Shown piece by piece: positions 44,649 to 44,900 of a stretch of 44,900 nucleotides of DNA. The notes under the pieces were generated by a model. The model made no database searches, was not told the DNA's origin, and worked only from the letters and a program-made list of their open reading frames with translations. This DNA is from Phycisphaerae bacterium. GTDB taxonomy: Bacteria > Planctomycetota > Phycisphaerae > Sedimentisphaerales > Anaerobacaceae. How positions within the stretch are numbered: position 1 is the stretch's first letter; every line of letters starts with the position of its first letter. The translations under genes were made by a program, and so were the position numbers. The stretch is taken from the NCBI GenBank assembly GCA_016782755.1, contig JADHXY010000003.1:1-44900 (forward strand), in the 5' to 3' direction.

Positions 44649-44900
44649 GAGCCTGTTGCACAATAATTTTCGATTCCAACCGTTGGACTCGATATCTGCC
44701 TGGGACAGACGGCTCAATTCTCTGTTTCCCAAACACCTTTTTCTTAACTTTTTATATGGTATCTTGATCTTGCCTTAAAATCAAGCAAATTTTACATAAA
44801 ACTGTCTAAATCAGCTTCTTTATCAATTCCAGCGGGCTTTTGAGCTCCGCCACAGCTTCAAAAGATTATGCGTAGCGCATATCAGCGACCACTCACTGCG
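44649..44900. mobile_element. One end of an insertion sequence (IS1182-like), cut by the window edge
   Basis: GAGCCTGTTGCAC at 44649-44661 resembles the terminal inverted repeats of several transposases' elements. Downstream, on the minus strand, the last 25 codons of a transposase gene are present. The other end lies outside the window, so neither inverted-repeat pairing nor target duplication can be tested. About 160 bases between the repeat and the transposase stop hold no gene. Exact boundary is uncertain. Confidence 0.45.
44823..44900 (-). CDS. Transposase, C-terminal end only (5' part outside window)
   Basis: The minus-strand frame open at the window edge gives 25 residues and a stop. 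The stretch EWSLICATHNLLKLWR matches the well-conserved C-terminal ending of DDE transposases of the IS1182/DDE_Tnp_1_6 kind (EWALIC..HNLLKL). The family assignment comes from this short tail alone. It is too short for the size cut-off of usual gene prediction but is clearly protein-like. Confidence 0.7.
   Translation of the reverse strand, partial: RSEWSLICATHNLLKLWRSSKARWN

Noticed and set aside
1-44900. CRISPR array, rRNA operon, riboswitch, phage or integrase genes
   Set aside because: No array of repeated spacers, no rRNA-like sequence and no integrase or phage motif was seen. No riboswitch motif was recognised by eye, but I could not run a covariance-model search.

Overview
The window looks like a chromosome segment of a Gram-negative-type bacterium of moderate to low GC, most likely a Phycisphaerae-class planctomycete (Sedimentisphaerales-like). 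This is inference from gene content: two secretin-based type II secretion / type IV pilus-like clusters, sulfatases, LamG-TPR and discoidin-like envelope proteins, Tat-targeted Gfo/Idh/MocA dehydrogenase, an Agl23-like GT39 membrane protein, BshB1/BshC-like proteins and an NQR-type complex. No rRNA or ribosomal marker is present to confirm it.

Layout. (1) 1-8701, plus strand: a T2SS/T4P-like operon of ATPase (5' end cut by the window), GspF/PilC, major pseudopilin, three further prepilins (one carrying a large beta-rich C-terminal domain), a PilX-like protein, a fused PilM-PilN/GspL protein, a PilO/GspM protein and a secretin. A terminator-like hairpin follows the major pilin gene. (2) 8921-8991, minus: tRNA-Gln(CTG). 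(3) 9076-20345, minus: nine tightly packed genes read from about 20345 down. They encode a secreted Cys-nucleophile hydrolase-like protein, a LamG-TPR protein, an ABC-2 exporter pair, a small secreted protein, two secreted TPR proteins, a sulfatase-fold lipoprotein with a degenerate active site, and a GNAT acetyltransferase. (4) 20570-23865, plus: a complete GspE/PilB ATPase and, behind its own promoter, a Tat-exported formylglycine sulfatase. (5) 34436-23914, minus: a second T2SS operon (H, I, J, K, L, M, C, D) that runs with overlapping genes into a GT2 glycosyltransferase, a BshC-like protein and a BshB1-like deacetylase. (6) 44597-34665, minus: a promoter, a small four-cysteine ORF, a Tat-type Gfo/Idh/MocA oxidoreductase, nqrD-E-F-B-C, an MFS transporter, a discoidin-like lipoprotein and the Agl23-like protein. 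(7) 44649-44900: the 3' end of an insertion sequence with the last 25 codons of its transposase.

The strongest candidate for an undescribed system is region 6. The NQR-type genes have no nqrA beside them. NqrB lacks the segment with the covalent FMN attachment site. NqrC keeps its flavinylation motif but carries an extra roughly 155-residue extracytoplasmic discoidin-like domain, closely similar to the domain of the lipoprotein encoded two genes downstream. I infer a modified NADH-driven, Na+-NQR-like machine that passes electrons to, or is tethered at, something outside the inner membrane. The nine-gene envelope operon of region 3 is a second candidate of unknown function. The two secretion clusters have complementary gaps: region 1 lacks a GspC-like gene, and region 5 lacks GspF and GspG and has its probable ATPase on the other strand.
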